In this document: positions 43,414 to 52,069 of the stretch, in pieces | How the letters are laid out: every line of letters begins with the position of its first letter | Numbering within the stretch: position 1 is the stretch's first letter | Assembly (NCBI GenBank): GCA_965242895.1 | Contig: OZ251507.1 | Location: 1,736,001-1,800,000, forward strand | Reading direction: 5' to 3' | From: CATQHL01 sp965242895 | Lineage (GTDB): Bacteria; Actinomycetota; Acidimicrobiia; Acidimicrobiales; CATQHL01 | DNA: 64,000 nt | The notes under the pieces: model-generated | What the model was told of the DNA's origin: nothing | Database searches by the model: none | The model's input: only the letters and a program-made list of their open reading frames with translations | Made by a program: the position numbers and the translations under genes

Positions 43414-44124
43414 TCAGTGACCAAGGTAGGAGCGGACGAGGTCGTGAGACTTTCGCAGTTCCGCCGATTCTCCGGAGATGTCGTTGTTGCCGGTCTTCAA
43501 CACGTACGTCCGATCGGAGATGTCGAGCACCTGGGCGTTCTGCTCGATTAGCAGGAAGGTGTTTCCCTCAGAGCGAAGTTCGGTGACATGCTCGAAGAGT
43601 TCGTCCACTAGGAATGGGGCGAGACCGAAAGAGAGTTCGTCGATCATCAGCAGCCTAGGACGCGCCAGCAGTGCCCGTGCCAGAGCCAGCATCTGCTGCT
43701 GTCCGCCCGAGAGGGAGGACGCCGGGTCGCGAATCTTTTCGGCCAGGGCGGGGAACATGTCCAACAGGCGGTCCCGGTCGGCGTTCACGGCGCTAGCTCC
43801 GTCCCGACGCAGCACGGCGCCGAGGTCGAAGTTCTCGCGCACCGTCAAGTTTTGGAACACGCCGCGACCTTCCGGCAAGTGTCCCAGGCCGGCGGCTGCC
43901 CGCTTCTCCACGGATAGCCCGGCGAGGTCGCGTCCGTCTAGTCGTACGCTGCCCGTCCAAGTGTTCAGCACGCCCGAGACGGTGCGCAGGAAGGTCGTCT
44001 TTCCCGCTCCGTTGGCTCCTAGAACCGAGACGATCTCTCCTTCGGAGACCTCCAGGGAGACGCCATGCAGGACTTCCAGCCGCCCGTAGCCGCTTACCAG
44101 GTTTTCGGCTTCAAGCAGAGCCAT
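43414..44124 (-). CDS. livF: Branched-chain amino acid-type ABC transporter ATP-binding protein
   Basis: Seen: Walker A LGANGAGKTTFLRTVSG, Q-loop LGHLPEGRGVFQNLT, the signature LSGGQQQMLALARALL, Walker B LLMIDELSFGLAPF and switch His region LLIEQNAQ. EQNA in the switch is typical of the LivF subgroup. Length 236. It is the last gene of the importer set and lies 48 bp after livG. The wider family also transports amides, urea and aromatic acids. Confidence 0.9.
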   Translation of the reverse strand: MALLEAENLVSGYGRLEVLHGVSLEVSEGEIVSVLGANGAGKTTFLRTVSGVLNTWTGSVRLDGRDLAGLSVEKRAAAGLGHLPEGRGVFQNLTVRENFDLGAVLRRDGASAVNADRDRLLDMFPALAEKIRDPASSLSGGQQQMLALARALLARPRLLMIDELSFGLAPFLVDELFEHVTELRSEGNTFLLIEQNAQVLDISDRTYVLKTGNNDISGESAELRKSHDLVRSYLGH

Positions 44125-44172
44125 CTGTCTGCTCCTGAGTGTCGGGATTCGTTGGTGTCCTCATACCACTAG

Positions 44173-45054
44173 TCACTCAATCCCCTCTTCTTCCAGACGC
44201 GCTGCGAAGCCGTGGCCGAGGTAGGCCTCGATCACGGCTGGGTCGTGCGTGACGTGGTCGGGGCTTCCCTCAGAGATGATCCGGCCGAAATCCAGCACGG
44301 CAATCTTCGGGCAGAGGCTGGCTACGAGTTTGAGGTCGTGTTCGATGATGATGATGCACAGACCTTGCTGGGCTAGGACGCTCCTCAGTCCTCGCAGGAG
44401 CACAGTCACGTCGTCGGCGCCTAAACCTGCCGCCGGTTCGTCGAGCAGCACCACGCTGGGGCCGCTCACAAGGGCGCGTGCTACCTCCACGATTTTCTGG
44501 CTGCCCAGCGGTAGGGAATCTGTTGCTTCGTGAGCCAAGTCGGCGAGGCCAAAAAGGTCGAGCAGTTCCATGGCTTTGGTTCTCATCTGGCGTTCTTCGG
44601 AGCGGCTCCAAGGGAACATGAAGAGTTCCGCCAAATGCCCCCAGCGATAGATGTGATGAGCGCCTAGGAGAGCGTTTTCGATGACGGTTGCGTCGGGAAT
44701 TAGGCGAGGGGCTTGGAATGTTCGCCCGATTCCGGAGGCTACGCGTTTGGTTTGCTTGAGCTTTCTGATGTCTTTCCCGCCGAGAAGGATTTCACCTTGG
44801 TCAGGCTTGACATAGCCGGAGATCACGTTGAATATCGTGGTCTTGCCTGCTCCGTTCGGTCCGATGAGGCCGTTGAATCCGTTCTTGAACGTCAGGTTTA
44901 CGCCTTCGAGCACGCGGTTGCCGCCGAACGCCACGTGCAGGTCGCGCAATTCCAAAGGAAAGATATTTGCCTCAGCCTGCTCCGTTGAGAGGGGTTCGTC
45001 CGAGTGGGTCTCGATGTCGGAAACAGCGGTGAAGTTGCCGGTCTTGGTGTTCAT
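44173..45054 (-). CDS. livG: Branched-chain amino acid-type ABC transporter ATP-binding protein
   Basis: Seen: Walker A IGPNGAGKTTIFNVISGY, LPLGSQKIVEVARAL, which replaces the usual LSGGQ as in other LivG proteins, Walker B VVLLDEPAAGLG and switch His IIIIEHDLKLV. 293 residues with an N-terminal extension of about 30 compared with short forms. Starts 16 bp after livM; ATP hydrolysis partner of LivF. Confidence 0.9.
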   Translation of the reverse strand: MNTKTGNFTAVSDIETHSDEPLSTEQAEANIFPLELRDLHVAFGGNRVLEGVNLTFKNGFNGLIGPNGAGKTTIFNVISGYVKPDQGEILLGGKDIRKLKQTKRVASGIGRTFQAPRLIPDATVIENALLGAHHIYRWGHLAELFMFPWSRSEERQMRTKAMELLDLFGLADLAHEATDSLPLGSQKIVEVARALVSGPSVVLLDEPAAGLGADDVTVLLRGLRSVLAQQGLCIIIIEHDLKLVASLCPKIAVLDFGRIISEGSPDHVTHDPAVIEAYLGHGFAARLEEEGIE

Positions 45055-45070
45055 GGTTAGGACAAGATCT

Positions 45071-46138
45071 TTAGTTGCTTGGTTTTCGCAACACCTGCAT
45101 AAGAGGCATCTTCTGTATTCGCTTACCTAGATTGCTCTCCCTTATGCGACTAGGCAATGATGCGAAACCATAGGGGAGAGCCAGTATCGCAATCATGAGG
45201 GCCAGCCCAAAAATAAACTGGCGGCCTATTTGGAAATTAGACAACCTCTCGCGCAGGAGAATGAAGAAAACAGCTCCGAGTAGCGGCCCCCATATACGCC
45301 CCACTCCTCCGAGCACGAGAATGATCAGCATGAATACGAGCATGTTGTCCCTAAACGACTTGGGGTCTAGGAATCTGATGTCTTGCGCGTACAACCCTCC
45401 CGCTACTGCTGCCGCGAATGCTGAAACTCCAAAGGACACCAACTTGTATCGAGTAGATGGAATACCTATGGGACCGGTGGAGATATCTATGTCTTTTACG
45501 GCTCTTAATGTCCTACCCATTCGACCGCGGGTGAGGATCAACATGACTACATATGTCAGTGCTAAGGCGACCAGACTGGTGTAGTAGATCGTCAGAGGGC
45601 CGTTTCGGTGACCTATCGAAAACACTTTGCTGACTGAGCGGCCGTTACTGGCTCCCGTCTCAAGCCAGCTCCATATCTCTGGGCCAAGTTCAATCAGCTT
45701 GACAACCAGCCCGCCAAAGGCGAGCGTCGCAATTGCCAGGAAGAAGCCTTTAAGCCGCGCAGCCGGAAATCCAATGGCGATACCTACCGCAGAGCAGATG
45801 AACCCGAGTATCAAGAGGGCGACGACGTAGGGCACCCCGTCTTCGTAGAGAAGCGTCACTCCGAACGCCCCCATTCCGAAGAATCCCGCGTGCGCTAAAC
45901 CGAGTTGTCCAGCCCAGCCCACCATGAAATTGAAACCCATTCCGGAGATTGTGTGGATCAAAATTCCAGTCAAAACGCCTAGCCAATACCTGTTTAGCCC
46001 TTCCTGCGGAATGTGAGGAAGAGAGACTGCTAGAGCGAAGAGCAGCAAAACCGCTGTGGGCTCGCCAAACCGAGACATTCCTTTCGGCCTTGGCTTGTAA
46101 AGGGGCCGCGGGGGAGACTCAGGAGCGTCGCTTTTCAT
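45071..46138 (-). CDS. livM: Branched-chain amino acid-type ABC transporter permease
   Basis: 355 residues, about eight to ten hydrophobic helices, with the LivM-type segments FNFMVGWAGQLGLAHAGFFGMGAF and RGRMGRTLRAVKDIDI. Function: translocation path together with LivH. The coding sequence is noticeably more AT-rich than its neighbours livF and livG (one 60-base line, 45181-45240, has 28 G+C, against 37 in 43621-43680). Confidence 0.9.
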   Translation of the reverse strand: MKSDAPESPPRPLYKPRPKGMSRFGEPTAVLLLFALAVSLPHIPQEGLNRYWLGVLTGILIHTISGMGFNFMVGWAGQLGLAHAGFFGMGAFGVTLLYEDGVPYVVALLILGFICSAVGIAIGFPAARLKGFFLAIATLAFGGLVVKLIELGPEIWSWLETGASNGRSVSKVFSIGHRNGPLTIYYTSLVALALTYVVMLILTRGRMGRTLRAVKDIDISTGPIGIPSTRYKLVSFGVSAFAAAVAGGLYAQDIRFLDPKSFRDNMLVFMLIILVLGGVGRIWGPLLGAVFFILLRERLSNFQIGRQFIFGLALMIAILALPYGFASLPSRIRESNLGKRIQKMPLMQVLRKPSN

Positions 46139-46141
46139 GGT

Positions 46142-47305
46142 TCAGACTTCTCGAGCGGTCTTCTCGCGTGTCAGCCCGCCAGGAACGGCCAGAAGGATCA
46201 CGACTACCAGCAGCAGGGCCACGGTCTCCTGTACTGCAGTGGAGATCTGTCCACCCACGATCGATTCACCTAGTCCTATGACCAGACCGCCTGTAAACGT
46301 GCCTAGAAGAGAAGTGAATCCTCCTATCACCGACGCTATGAAACCTTTCAGAATTATCGGGTTGGCGGCAACGTCCCGCAGGAATGTAGACGTCGTGAAC
46401 ATGATCATCGCGGCTGCGGCAACCATGCTTCCCAGCGCCCACGCCACGAGTGAAATTTTCCCGGAATTGATTCCTAGCAGTCTTGCGGTTACACCGTCTT
46501 CGGCGATGGCGCGCATCCGCACACCCCACTGCGACTTAAAAAATAATCCCACAGCTATGGCAATCAAAAGCCCCACGCCTATTGCTATCACTTGGTCGGC
46601 GCCGATGATGAGGTTGATGCTTCTGGCGTCTTCCGCGCAAGTGAGAGGAACGACCCCGTCTACGTCTTTGCACTGCCCTCTTATTATCCAGACGGATTTT
46701 CGGCTCCATGGAGCAATGAATTGACGTGTGCTTGCTCCCCAGATGAGTTGAACGGTGGCGAAGAGTGCCCACGTCAGACCTATGGTCAAGAGCAGCAGGG
46801 GGAAGTGGTCAACTTTTGAAAGTGGCTTAACAAAGGAGCGCGCCGCTAAGAATACGAGTACTCCTACGAGAATGCCGAGAGGTATTGCTGCCCCCCAGTG
46901 AAATCCTTCGTTTGTAACCGGAAACCAGTCCAGAAAACTGGGTAACCCCTGTTCACGCAGGAAACGGATGGACAGAAAGGTCATGATTGCCGCCCCAGCG
47001 ATTGAGAGCGGTCTGTTGGAGAGGCCCACTAGTGGACGAATTAGCAGGTACTGCGTTGCTGCCCCAAAGACAGCCGCAAAAGCCAAGCCGATTATGAGAG
47101 CAAGCCAGAAGTTCCAGCCAACTCCGGCATTGTCGGGACTCGCCGAGAGGAACCACGTGAGGTATGCCGCTACGAGCCCCATCTGGGCGACGGCGAAGTT
47201 CGGCACGTCCGTGGCCTTCATGATGACCACGATGGCAAGCCCTACAAGACTGTATGCAATTCCGATTTCAAGGCCGGCAATGATTTGCTGTAATAACTGC
47301 CACAC
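46142..47305 (-). CDS. livH: Branched-chain amino acid-type ABC transporter permease
   Basis: 387 residues, about eight to ten hydrophobic helices; segments IAYSLVGLAIVVIMKATDVPNFAVAQMGLV and MRAIAEDGVTARLLGINSGKI match the LivH pattern. An insertion of about 50 residues with two cysteines (WIIRGQCKDVDGVVPLTCAEDARS) lies between membrane segments, longer than in typical LivH (about 300). It starts about 170 bp after livK and ends 3 bp before livM. Confidence 0.88.
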   Translation of the reverse strand: MWQLLQQIIAGLEIGIAYSLVGLAIVVIMKATDVPNFAVAQMGLVAAYLTWFLSASPDNAGVGWNFWLALIIGLAFAAVFGAATQYLLIRPLVGLSNRPLSIAGAAIMTFLSIRFLREQGLPSFLDWFPVTNEGFHWGAAIPLGILVGVLVFLAARSFVKPLSKVDHFPLLLLTIGLTWALFATVQLIWGASTRQFIAPWSRKSVWIIRGQCKDVDGVVPLTCAEDARSINLIIGADQVIAIGVGLLIAIAVGLFFKSQWGVRMRAIAEDGVTARLLGINSGKISLVAWALGSMVAAAAMIMFTTSTFLRDVAANPIILKGFIASVIGGFTSLLGTFTGGLVIGLGESIVGGQISTAVQETVALLLVVVILLAVPGGLTREKTAREV

Positions 47306-47397
47306 GTGATACTCGCAGGTCTTCTTTAACTACAAACTACGTCGGAATAATCGCCAAATATGAGCGTTATCAATCTATTCAACGCTATTGCTCAAGC

Positions 47398-47440
47398 TCT
47401 TTGGTGTGCGGGTACTTAGATCTCGCCCACACACCAAAGA
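47398..47440 (-). promoter_or_regulatory. Long hairpin between livK and livH
   Basis: Fifteen-base arms at 47398-47412 and 47426-47440 pair except for one position, with a 13-base loop. It lies in the gap after the binding-protein gene and lacks a T-run. Such structures commonly stabilise the abundant binding-protein messenger and reduce read-through into the permease genes. Whether it ends the transcript is not decided by sequence. Confidence 0.55.
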
Positions 47441-47476
47441 CTTAATTATCCGGATACGACCCGGATGATCCAGGAT

Positions 47477-48931
47477 TCAGCTACCCGCTGGAGCTTGGAA
47501 GTCTCGTATTTGAATCCAGGTTTTGCTGTCGAAGTCGTACCTGGAGAGTCCGGCGCCTGCTGCACAGAAGTGACCGCCGCCTTCACGCTCAGCACATCGA
47601 ATGTTGGGCATTGCGCCTTGCATGTCGATCGGGTTGTCGCGCAGACTTTCAGCCGTGGAGTGGAATGCCTCCCAACTTAGGTTGCCGTCTAGGCGGTCGA
47701 TGACCTCAAAGAAGGAGATGGCGTGCAGGTAGGTCTGCAGGCTGAAGTTGGGCGCACTGCACTCTTCGGAGATGGTATCACAGTAGGCATTGCGCAACGG
47801 GCGCCAGTTGTTGAGAATCGGCGAGTCAGTGTCTGGCAGCTGTACCTGAAGAGCGCCTAGGAAACCGTCTGCAGCATCACCAGCAGGGCCGACGGCGTTG
47901 TCGCCTCCCGTTCCGGCAGCTCCTTGGTCGGAGCACAACAGTGCATCGCTTCCGTTCTCATCCAGCGTCTGAAGGATCAAGGCGTTCTGTATGTTGTCAA
48001 CTCCGGCGACAATGGCTTCCGCATCGGTGCGGATGATGTTCAGAACCGCGGGTTGAACGACTTCGGAGGCCGATTCCACGGTCTCTTCAGCGACTATCTC
48101 CATGCCGTGAACCGGAGCTTGCATTGTCACGCCTGCTTTGACCTCTTCGCCAAGGGGGTTCGTGGCTGCGATTATGGCAACTTTGCTGATTCCCTGTTCG
48201 TTGAAGTGGTCGACGCAGATCTGAGCCTGCGCGGTGCGTGAACTGGCAAGCCAGTAGACCTCTTGGCGCTCCTCCTCGAATGGCGGAGAGATTGGTGCCC
48301 ACATCGGCACTCCACTTTCCGCTAGGAAGTCGAACGTTCCGGGAATGGCGCGGCTGTCGGCTGGTGAGAGGATTGCCCAGACTTCGTCGCTGTCGATCAG
48401 GCGTCGAGTTTGATTGACCAACTCTTCGACTTCGTACTGGGAGTTGTAGTCGACCATCTCAATCATGCATCCGTCGATTCCGCCATTGGCGTTTACTTCG
48501 TCCACTGCGACTTTGAGGCCGCCTAAGAGTTCGATGCCTGCTACAAGTGCAGCGCCTCCGACTGGCTGAACAGTGCCAATCTTGAGAATTCCGTTATCAG
48601 CGTCGACGCCCTGGGGCAGTTGGCCGTCCGGCGTGTTAGAAGCGCATGCCATTGGGGGAGAAGGGGGCTCTGGCGCTGCTGTGGTGGTTGGAGCTTCTGG
48701 CTCTGGCGTTTCCGTGGTAGACGCTGCTGTGGTGGTTGGAGCTTCTGGCTCTGGCGTTTCCGTGGTAGACGCTGCTGTGGTGGTTGGCGCCTCTGGCTCT
48801 GGCGCTGCTGTAGTAGTTGGAGATGCTGGCGCTGTCGTGGTCGTAGCAGCGCCGTCGTCGCTGCTACCGCAGGCGGCGGCCACAAGAGCTAATGCCGCTA
48901 ACAACGGTAAGACGAGTTTGAGTTTTTTCAT
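47477..48931 (-). CDS. livK: ABC transporter substrate-binding lipoprotein (Leu/Ile/Val-type)
   Basis: 484 residues. I chose ATG 48931, preceded by ggagg; it gives a lipoprotein signal ALALVAAACGSS. A Thr/Glu/Pro linker follows, with repeats of the TTETPEPEAPTTTAAS type, and then a periplasmic-binding fold with LKIGTVQPVGGAALVAGIEL and EVWAILSPADSRAIPG. Family binds amino acids, amides or aromatic acids; substrate unknown. First gene of a livK-H-M-G-F operon that continues into an SDR, VOC, FAD oxidoreductase and a cyclase-like gene, so the importer likely feeds a catabolic task. Confidence 0.88.
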   Translation of the reverse strand: MKKLKLVLPLLAALALVAAACGSSDDGAATTTTAPASPTTTAAPEPEAPTTTAASTTETPEPEAPTTTAASTTETPEPEAPTTTAAPEPPSPPMACASNTPDGQLPQGVDADNGILKIGTVQPVGGAALVAGIELLGGLKVAVDEVNANGGIDGCMIEMVDYNSQYEVEELVNQTRRLIDSDEVWAILSPADSRAIPGTFDFLAESGVPMWAPISPPFEEERQEVYWLASSRTAQAQICVDHFNEQGISKVAIIAATNPLGEEVKAGVTMQAPVHGMEIVAEETVESASEVVQPAVLNIIRTDAEAIVAGVDNIQNALILQTLDENGSDALLCSDQGAAGTGGDNAVGPAGDAADGFLGALQVQLPDTDSPILNNWRPLRNAYCDTISEECSAPNFSLQTYLHAISFFEVIDRLDGNLSWEAFHSTAESLRDNPIDMQGAMPNIRCAEREGGGHFCAAGAGLSRYDFDSKTWIQIRDFQAPAGS

Positions 48932-49147
48932 ATGGAATCCTCCCTGGATCAATTGTCGGTGCAATTTGTCAAAAGAAATTCACTCTCGAAATTCGATGAG
49001 GAAAACTTTACCTTAGCCAGACGCATCTCATCTAGCAAACGTTTGTTTGGAATTAGATGGCAATCCGACATATTTATTGTAAAGGAGGATCGGCCCGAGC
49101 GAAACGGTGCCAGTTTCAGGCAAGAGATCTGCTTGCCAGAGGACGCT
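48932..49147 (-). promoter_or_regulatory. Upstream region of the liv operon with inverted repeat
   Basis: An AT-rich 216-bp gap. On the minus strand a TTGACA box lies close to the livK start (within about 45 bases), but no clear -10 box at the proper distance was found. At 49036-49045 is the perfect palindrome caaacgtttg, flanked by catcta/tagatg arms, a possible regulator site. No transcription start can be fixed. Confidence 0.35.
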
Positions 49148-51163
49148 CTAGAGGGCGCTCGCCACCCTGAAGGCGTCCCAGATGGCGTCGATAGCTTGGC
49201 GGGGTGCTAGGCAGTCGCCCACGGCGTGCAGTTCGAACGCCTCAGCCCTCTCGCTCGCTCCGCTCTCACTCTGCCCGCTTCCGCTGCTTCCGTTCTTTGC
49301 CAGCGGCAGCAACTCATGAAAGAGACCGTCGTTGGCTACTCCGAAGGCCGCCCCTACTACGCAGTCGGCTTCGATCAGACACTCCCGGCCGGTGAGGGTT
49401 TCCCGCACCGCGGCCCCTTCAGGGCTAACAGCGGCCAGTGCGTGATACTCCAGGAACTCCACCCCGGCCTCCCGAAGGCGTCGCAGCATGGGCGGGCGGC
49501 TGAACGCGTCCATGGATGCGCCCACCGGCACCGGAGTCGCCAGGGTCACATCGCATCCGGCGGCTGCCAGGTTCTCAGCGGTCGTGCAGACCTTCCAGTT
49601 GGCCTCCCCGGCGTCAGCCAAGATCACCTTGCCCCCAGTCACCCCGCCCTCGATGGCGTCCCGCAGTGAGATCACGAGTTCGCTGCCCGGAACCTCGAAC
49701 CTGCCCGGCAGCGAGCCCGTGGCTACTATCACGCAGTCCGGCCGACGCGCCCGAACCGAGTCCGCGCAAGCCGCCTCCTCGGTGATCACCTCCACCCCGA
49801 GTTTCAGTATCTGACGTTCCAGGTAGCGGACAGAGTTGGCGAACTCGTCTCTATAAGGCATAACGGACGCTGCCAGCAGCACCTGTCCTCCCAACCGATC
49901 CGAGGCTTCCAGCAAGGTCACCTCGTGTCCGCGCAGCGCCGCCGTCTCAGCGGATTTCAGACCGGCCGGGCCGCCCCCCACCACGACCACCCTGCGAGAC
50001 CGCTCGGAGCGCCCCAACCTGCCCACTCCCCAGTCTTTTTCGTAGCCCACGGCTGGGTTCACCAGACAGGCGATCGGCGACCCCCTGTGCGGCCCTCCGC
50101 GGCACCCCACGTTGCAGGAGATGCATTCACGGATGTCGTCGCGCTGTCCGGCCGCAGCCTTGGCAGCCCAGTAGGGGTCGGCGATCAGCGGACGCACCAG
50201 GCAGACAGCGTCGGCGGTCTCGGCGGCCAGAAGTTCTTCGCACTGCTCGGGCGTTACCAGACGGGCGACTGCGAAGATTGGCACGCCATCGGCGACCCCG
50301 CGTACCTCCTTGGCGTAGTGGATGAACGGCGCACGGGGGTAGCTCATGTCGGGGATCATCCGGTCGATGGAGGCATAGTTTGACTGGCTGACGCTGATGT
50401 AGTCGACTTGGCAGCGAGAAAGCAGATGACTCACGACCTCCGTGCATTCGCCCGGGGTGATGCCGTCTGTCACGAACTCGTCTGCGCTGACTCTGATGCC
50501 GACTGGGAAACCCTCGCCGACCACCGCCCGGACGGCGGTCAGAACCTCCAGCGGCAGCCTGCAGCGGTTCTTGAGCGACCCTCCGTACTGGTCGCTGCGA
50601 CGGTTGCTGAAGCGTGACAAGAACTCGCAGAGCAGATAGCCGTGCGCCAGGTACACCTCCAGCCCGTCAAAACCGGCGGCTCGCAGACGCTCAGCGGCTT
50701 TCGCGTAGCAAGCGATCATCTCCTCGATGTCGCGCCCGTTCATGGCGTGGGGCACGACTCGGCTGGCGGGGTCGGCCAGCGCAGAAGGCGCCCATAGTTC
50801 CCGGTGTGCGGCGAAGGTGTCGCCTTGGCGTCCAAGGTGCGAGAGTTGTCCGAAGATGTGCGCCCCGGCCTCGTGCACCATCTCAGCCACTCGGGCATAC
50901 GCCCCGACGCTCTCGTCGCTCCAGACTTCGTTGACCCCCGCCGCCGCCAAGCCGGTGGGGTGCACCATGGACGACCCTTGGATGATCAGCCCGGTTCCTC
51001 CTGCGGCGCGCTCCGCTAAGTAGTGCCCCTGCCGCTCGGTGAGGTGATGCGTGTGCCAGTCGACGAAGCGTGAGCCGTGTCCGGCGAAGACGACCCTGTT
51101 GCGAACCTGCAAAGACCCGATCCGAAGCGGCCTGAACAGCAGGGGGAAGTGTTCAGATTTCAC
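49148..51163 (-). CDS. Old Yellow Enzyme-type NADH:flavin oxidoreductase with FeS and FAD domains
   Basis: 671 residues. Domain 1 (about 1-360) is an FMN TIM barrel of the Old Yellow Enzyme type (GQLSHLGRQGD, FDGLEVYLAHGYLLCEFLS, FSNRRSDQYGGSLKNR). A [4Fe-4S] site in CISCNVGCRGG is followed by an FAD/NAD domain with VVVGGGPAGLKSAETAALRG. This is the 2,4-dienoyl-CoA reductase/trimethylamine dehydrogenase architecture: electrons enter from NADH and pass via FAD and FeS to FMN, reducing an enone or dienoyl-CoA. Starts 27 bp after the unknown two-domain gene; probably the last gene of its operon. Confidence 0.92.
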   Translation of the reverse strand: MKSEHFPLLFRPLRIGSLQVRNRVVFAGHGSRFVDWHTHHLTERQGHYLAERAAGGTGLIIQGSSMVHPTGLAAAGVNEVWSDESVGAYARVAEMVHEAGAHIFGQLSHLGRQGDTFAAHRELWAPSALADPASRVVPHAMNGRDIEEMIACYAKAAERLRAAGFDGLEVYLAHGYLLCEFLSRFSNRRSDQYGGSLKNRCRLPLEVLTAVRAVVGEGFPVGIRVSADEFVTDGITPGECTEVVSHLLSRCQVDYISVSQSNYASIDRMIPDMSYPRAPFIHYAKEVRGVADGVPIFAVARLVTPEQCEELLAAETADAVCLVRPLIADPYWAAKAAAGQRDDIRECISCNVGCRGGPHRGSPIACLVNPAVGYEKDWGVGRLGRSERSRRVVVVGGGPAGLKSAETAALRGHEVTLLEASDRLGGQVLLAASVMPYRDEFANSVRYLERQILKLGVEVITEEAACADSVRARRPDCVIVATGSLPGRFEVPGSELVISLRDAIEGGVTGGKVILADAGEANWKVCTTAENLAAAGCDVTLATPVPVGASMDAFSRPPMLRRLREAGVEFLEYHALAAVSPEGAAVRETLTGRECLIEADCVVGAAFGVANDGLFHELLPLAKNGSSGSGQSESGASERAEAFELHAVGDCLAPRQAIDAIWDAFRVASAL

Positions 51164-51190
51164 GCCGATGACTGCCCGCCAACCGTTCGC

Positions 51191-52069
51191 TCAGTCGACG
51201 CCGCCTCCGACACCGCCCCCTTCTAGCAGCAGACGCGCAGCCTCCGGGCAGGGCATCCCTATCTCCACGCCGCGGGATGAGGCCAGGGCGTTGCGGGCGC
51301 TTATAACGCCGTCGTGGTAATGCGAGAGGCCGCTGCCCATGCGCGCTCGGCGGGCGTCCACCGTGGCGCCTGCGAGCCCCTCGGCTTCCACGATGTACAG
51401 GCCGGCCATCCCTGAGTCGTCTAGGCCGCGCCCCCCGTCGGAGCAGACGAAACCGGCCGGGCGCGCCCTCCTCAGGTAGGGCACGGCGCTGCGTCCGGTG
51501 TGTCCGGCGGTCACCAGCACGTTCCGCCCAGCGTCTTCGGGGGCGGCGAAGGCGATGGAGTCGGTTGCTACCACCTGCCGCCCGTCGGCGGCGGTGTGCA
51601 TGACCGTCCGGTTGGTGATCTCGGAGGCCGCGGCAGGCGTCGGGTCGTTCTCGAGCATCATTTCCGCGGCTTCCCGCACGCTCATCCCCGAGCGCACACC
51701 GCAGTCGGCGGCGGGCTGGTTGCAGAAACTGACGACGCCGTTTTCGTAGAGATGTACGCCGTCGCCGAGATGCGCCGTCATCACGTCGGCCACCGCCGCC
51801 GGTATCTCCAGCGCTTCGAGATACCACAGTCCTGCGATGGCGGAGCCTTCCGGGCCGATTCCGCAGTCCATGCCGATTGCACCCCTAGGAGAGTGCTCAG
51901 CTATGAAGCGCGCCGGCAGCACCCCGCAGTAGGAGGAGTTGACGCAGACATCGCGCCCTTCGTTGTGCGCCGCCACGTGGTATGCGGAGTCCATGGCGCA
52001 GACGTCGCCTCGTCCCGCTGCCGAGGATGCGACGACGGTCTGCAGGGAGCGGGCTGCTTGGTCAGTCAC
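51191..52069 (-). CDS. Unknown protein made of two copies of one ~120-residue domain (paralogue 1)
   Basis: 292 residues from GTG 52069, overlapping the end of the CoA-ligase gene by eight bases. Not recognised. Residues about 25-140 and 165-285 repeat the same pattern: a strand rich in Val (VCVNSSYCGVLPAR / VLVTAGHTGRS), a Gly-rich turn (DCGIGPEGSAIAGLWYLEAL / DGGRGLDDSGMAGLYIVEAE), then LGDG-x3-LY-x2-GVVS / MGSGLSHYHDGVIS, and finally a GV-x2-GM-x3-EAA end. A close paralogue is at 58799-59695. There are no membrane segments. Placed between a CoA ligase and an Old Yellow Enzyme, so it probably acts in the same catabolic pathway. Start choice is supported by the overlap; the longer open frame upstream is shadow. 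Confidence 0.7.
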   Translation of the reverse strand: MTDQAARSLQTVVASSAAGRGDVCAMDSAYHVAAHNEGRDVCVNSSYCGVLPARFIAEHSPRGAIGMDCGIGPEGSAIAGLWYLEALEIPAAVADVMTAHLGDGVHLYENGVVSFCNQPAADCGVRSGMSVREAAEMMLENDPTPAAASEITNRTVMHTAADGRQVVATDSIAFAAPEDAGRNVLVTAGHTGRSAVPYLRRARPAGFVCSDGGRGLDDSGMAGLYIVEAEGLAGATVDARRARMGSGLSHYHDGVISARNALASSRGVEIGMPCPEAARLLLEGGGVGGGVD

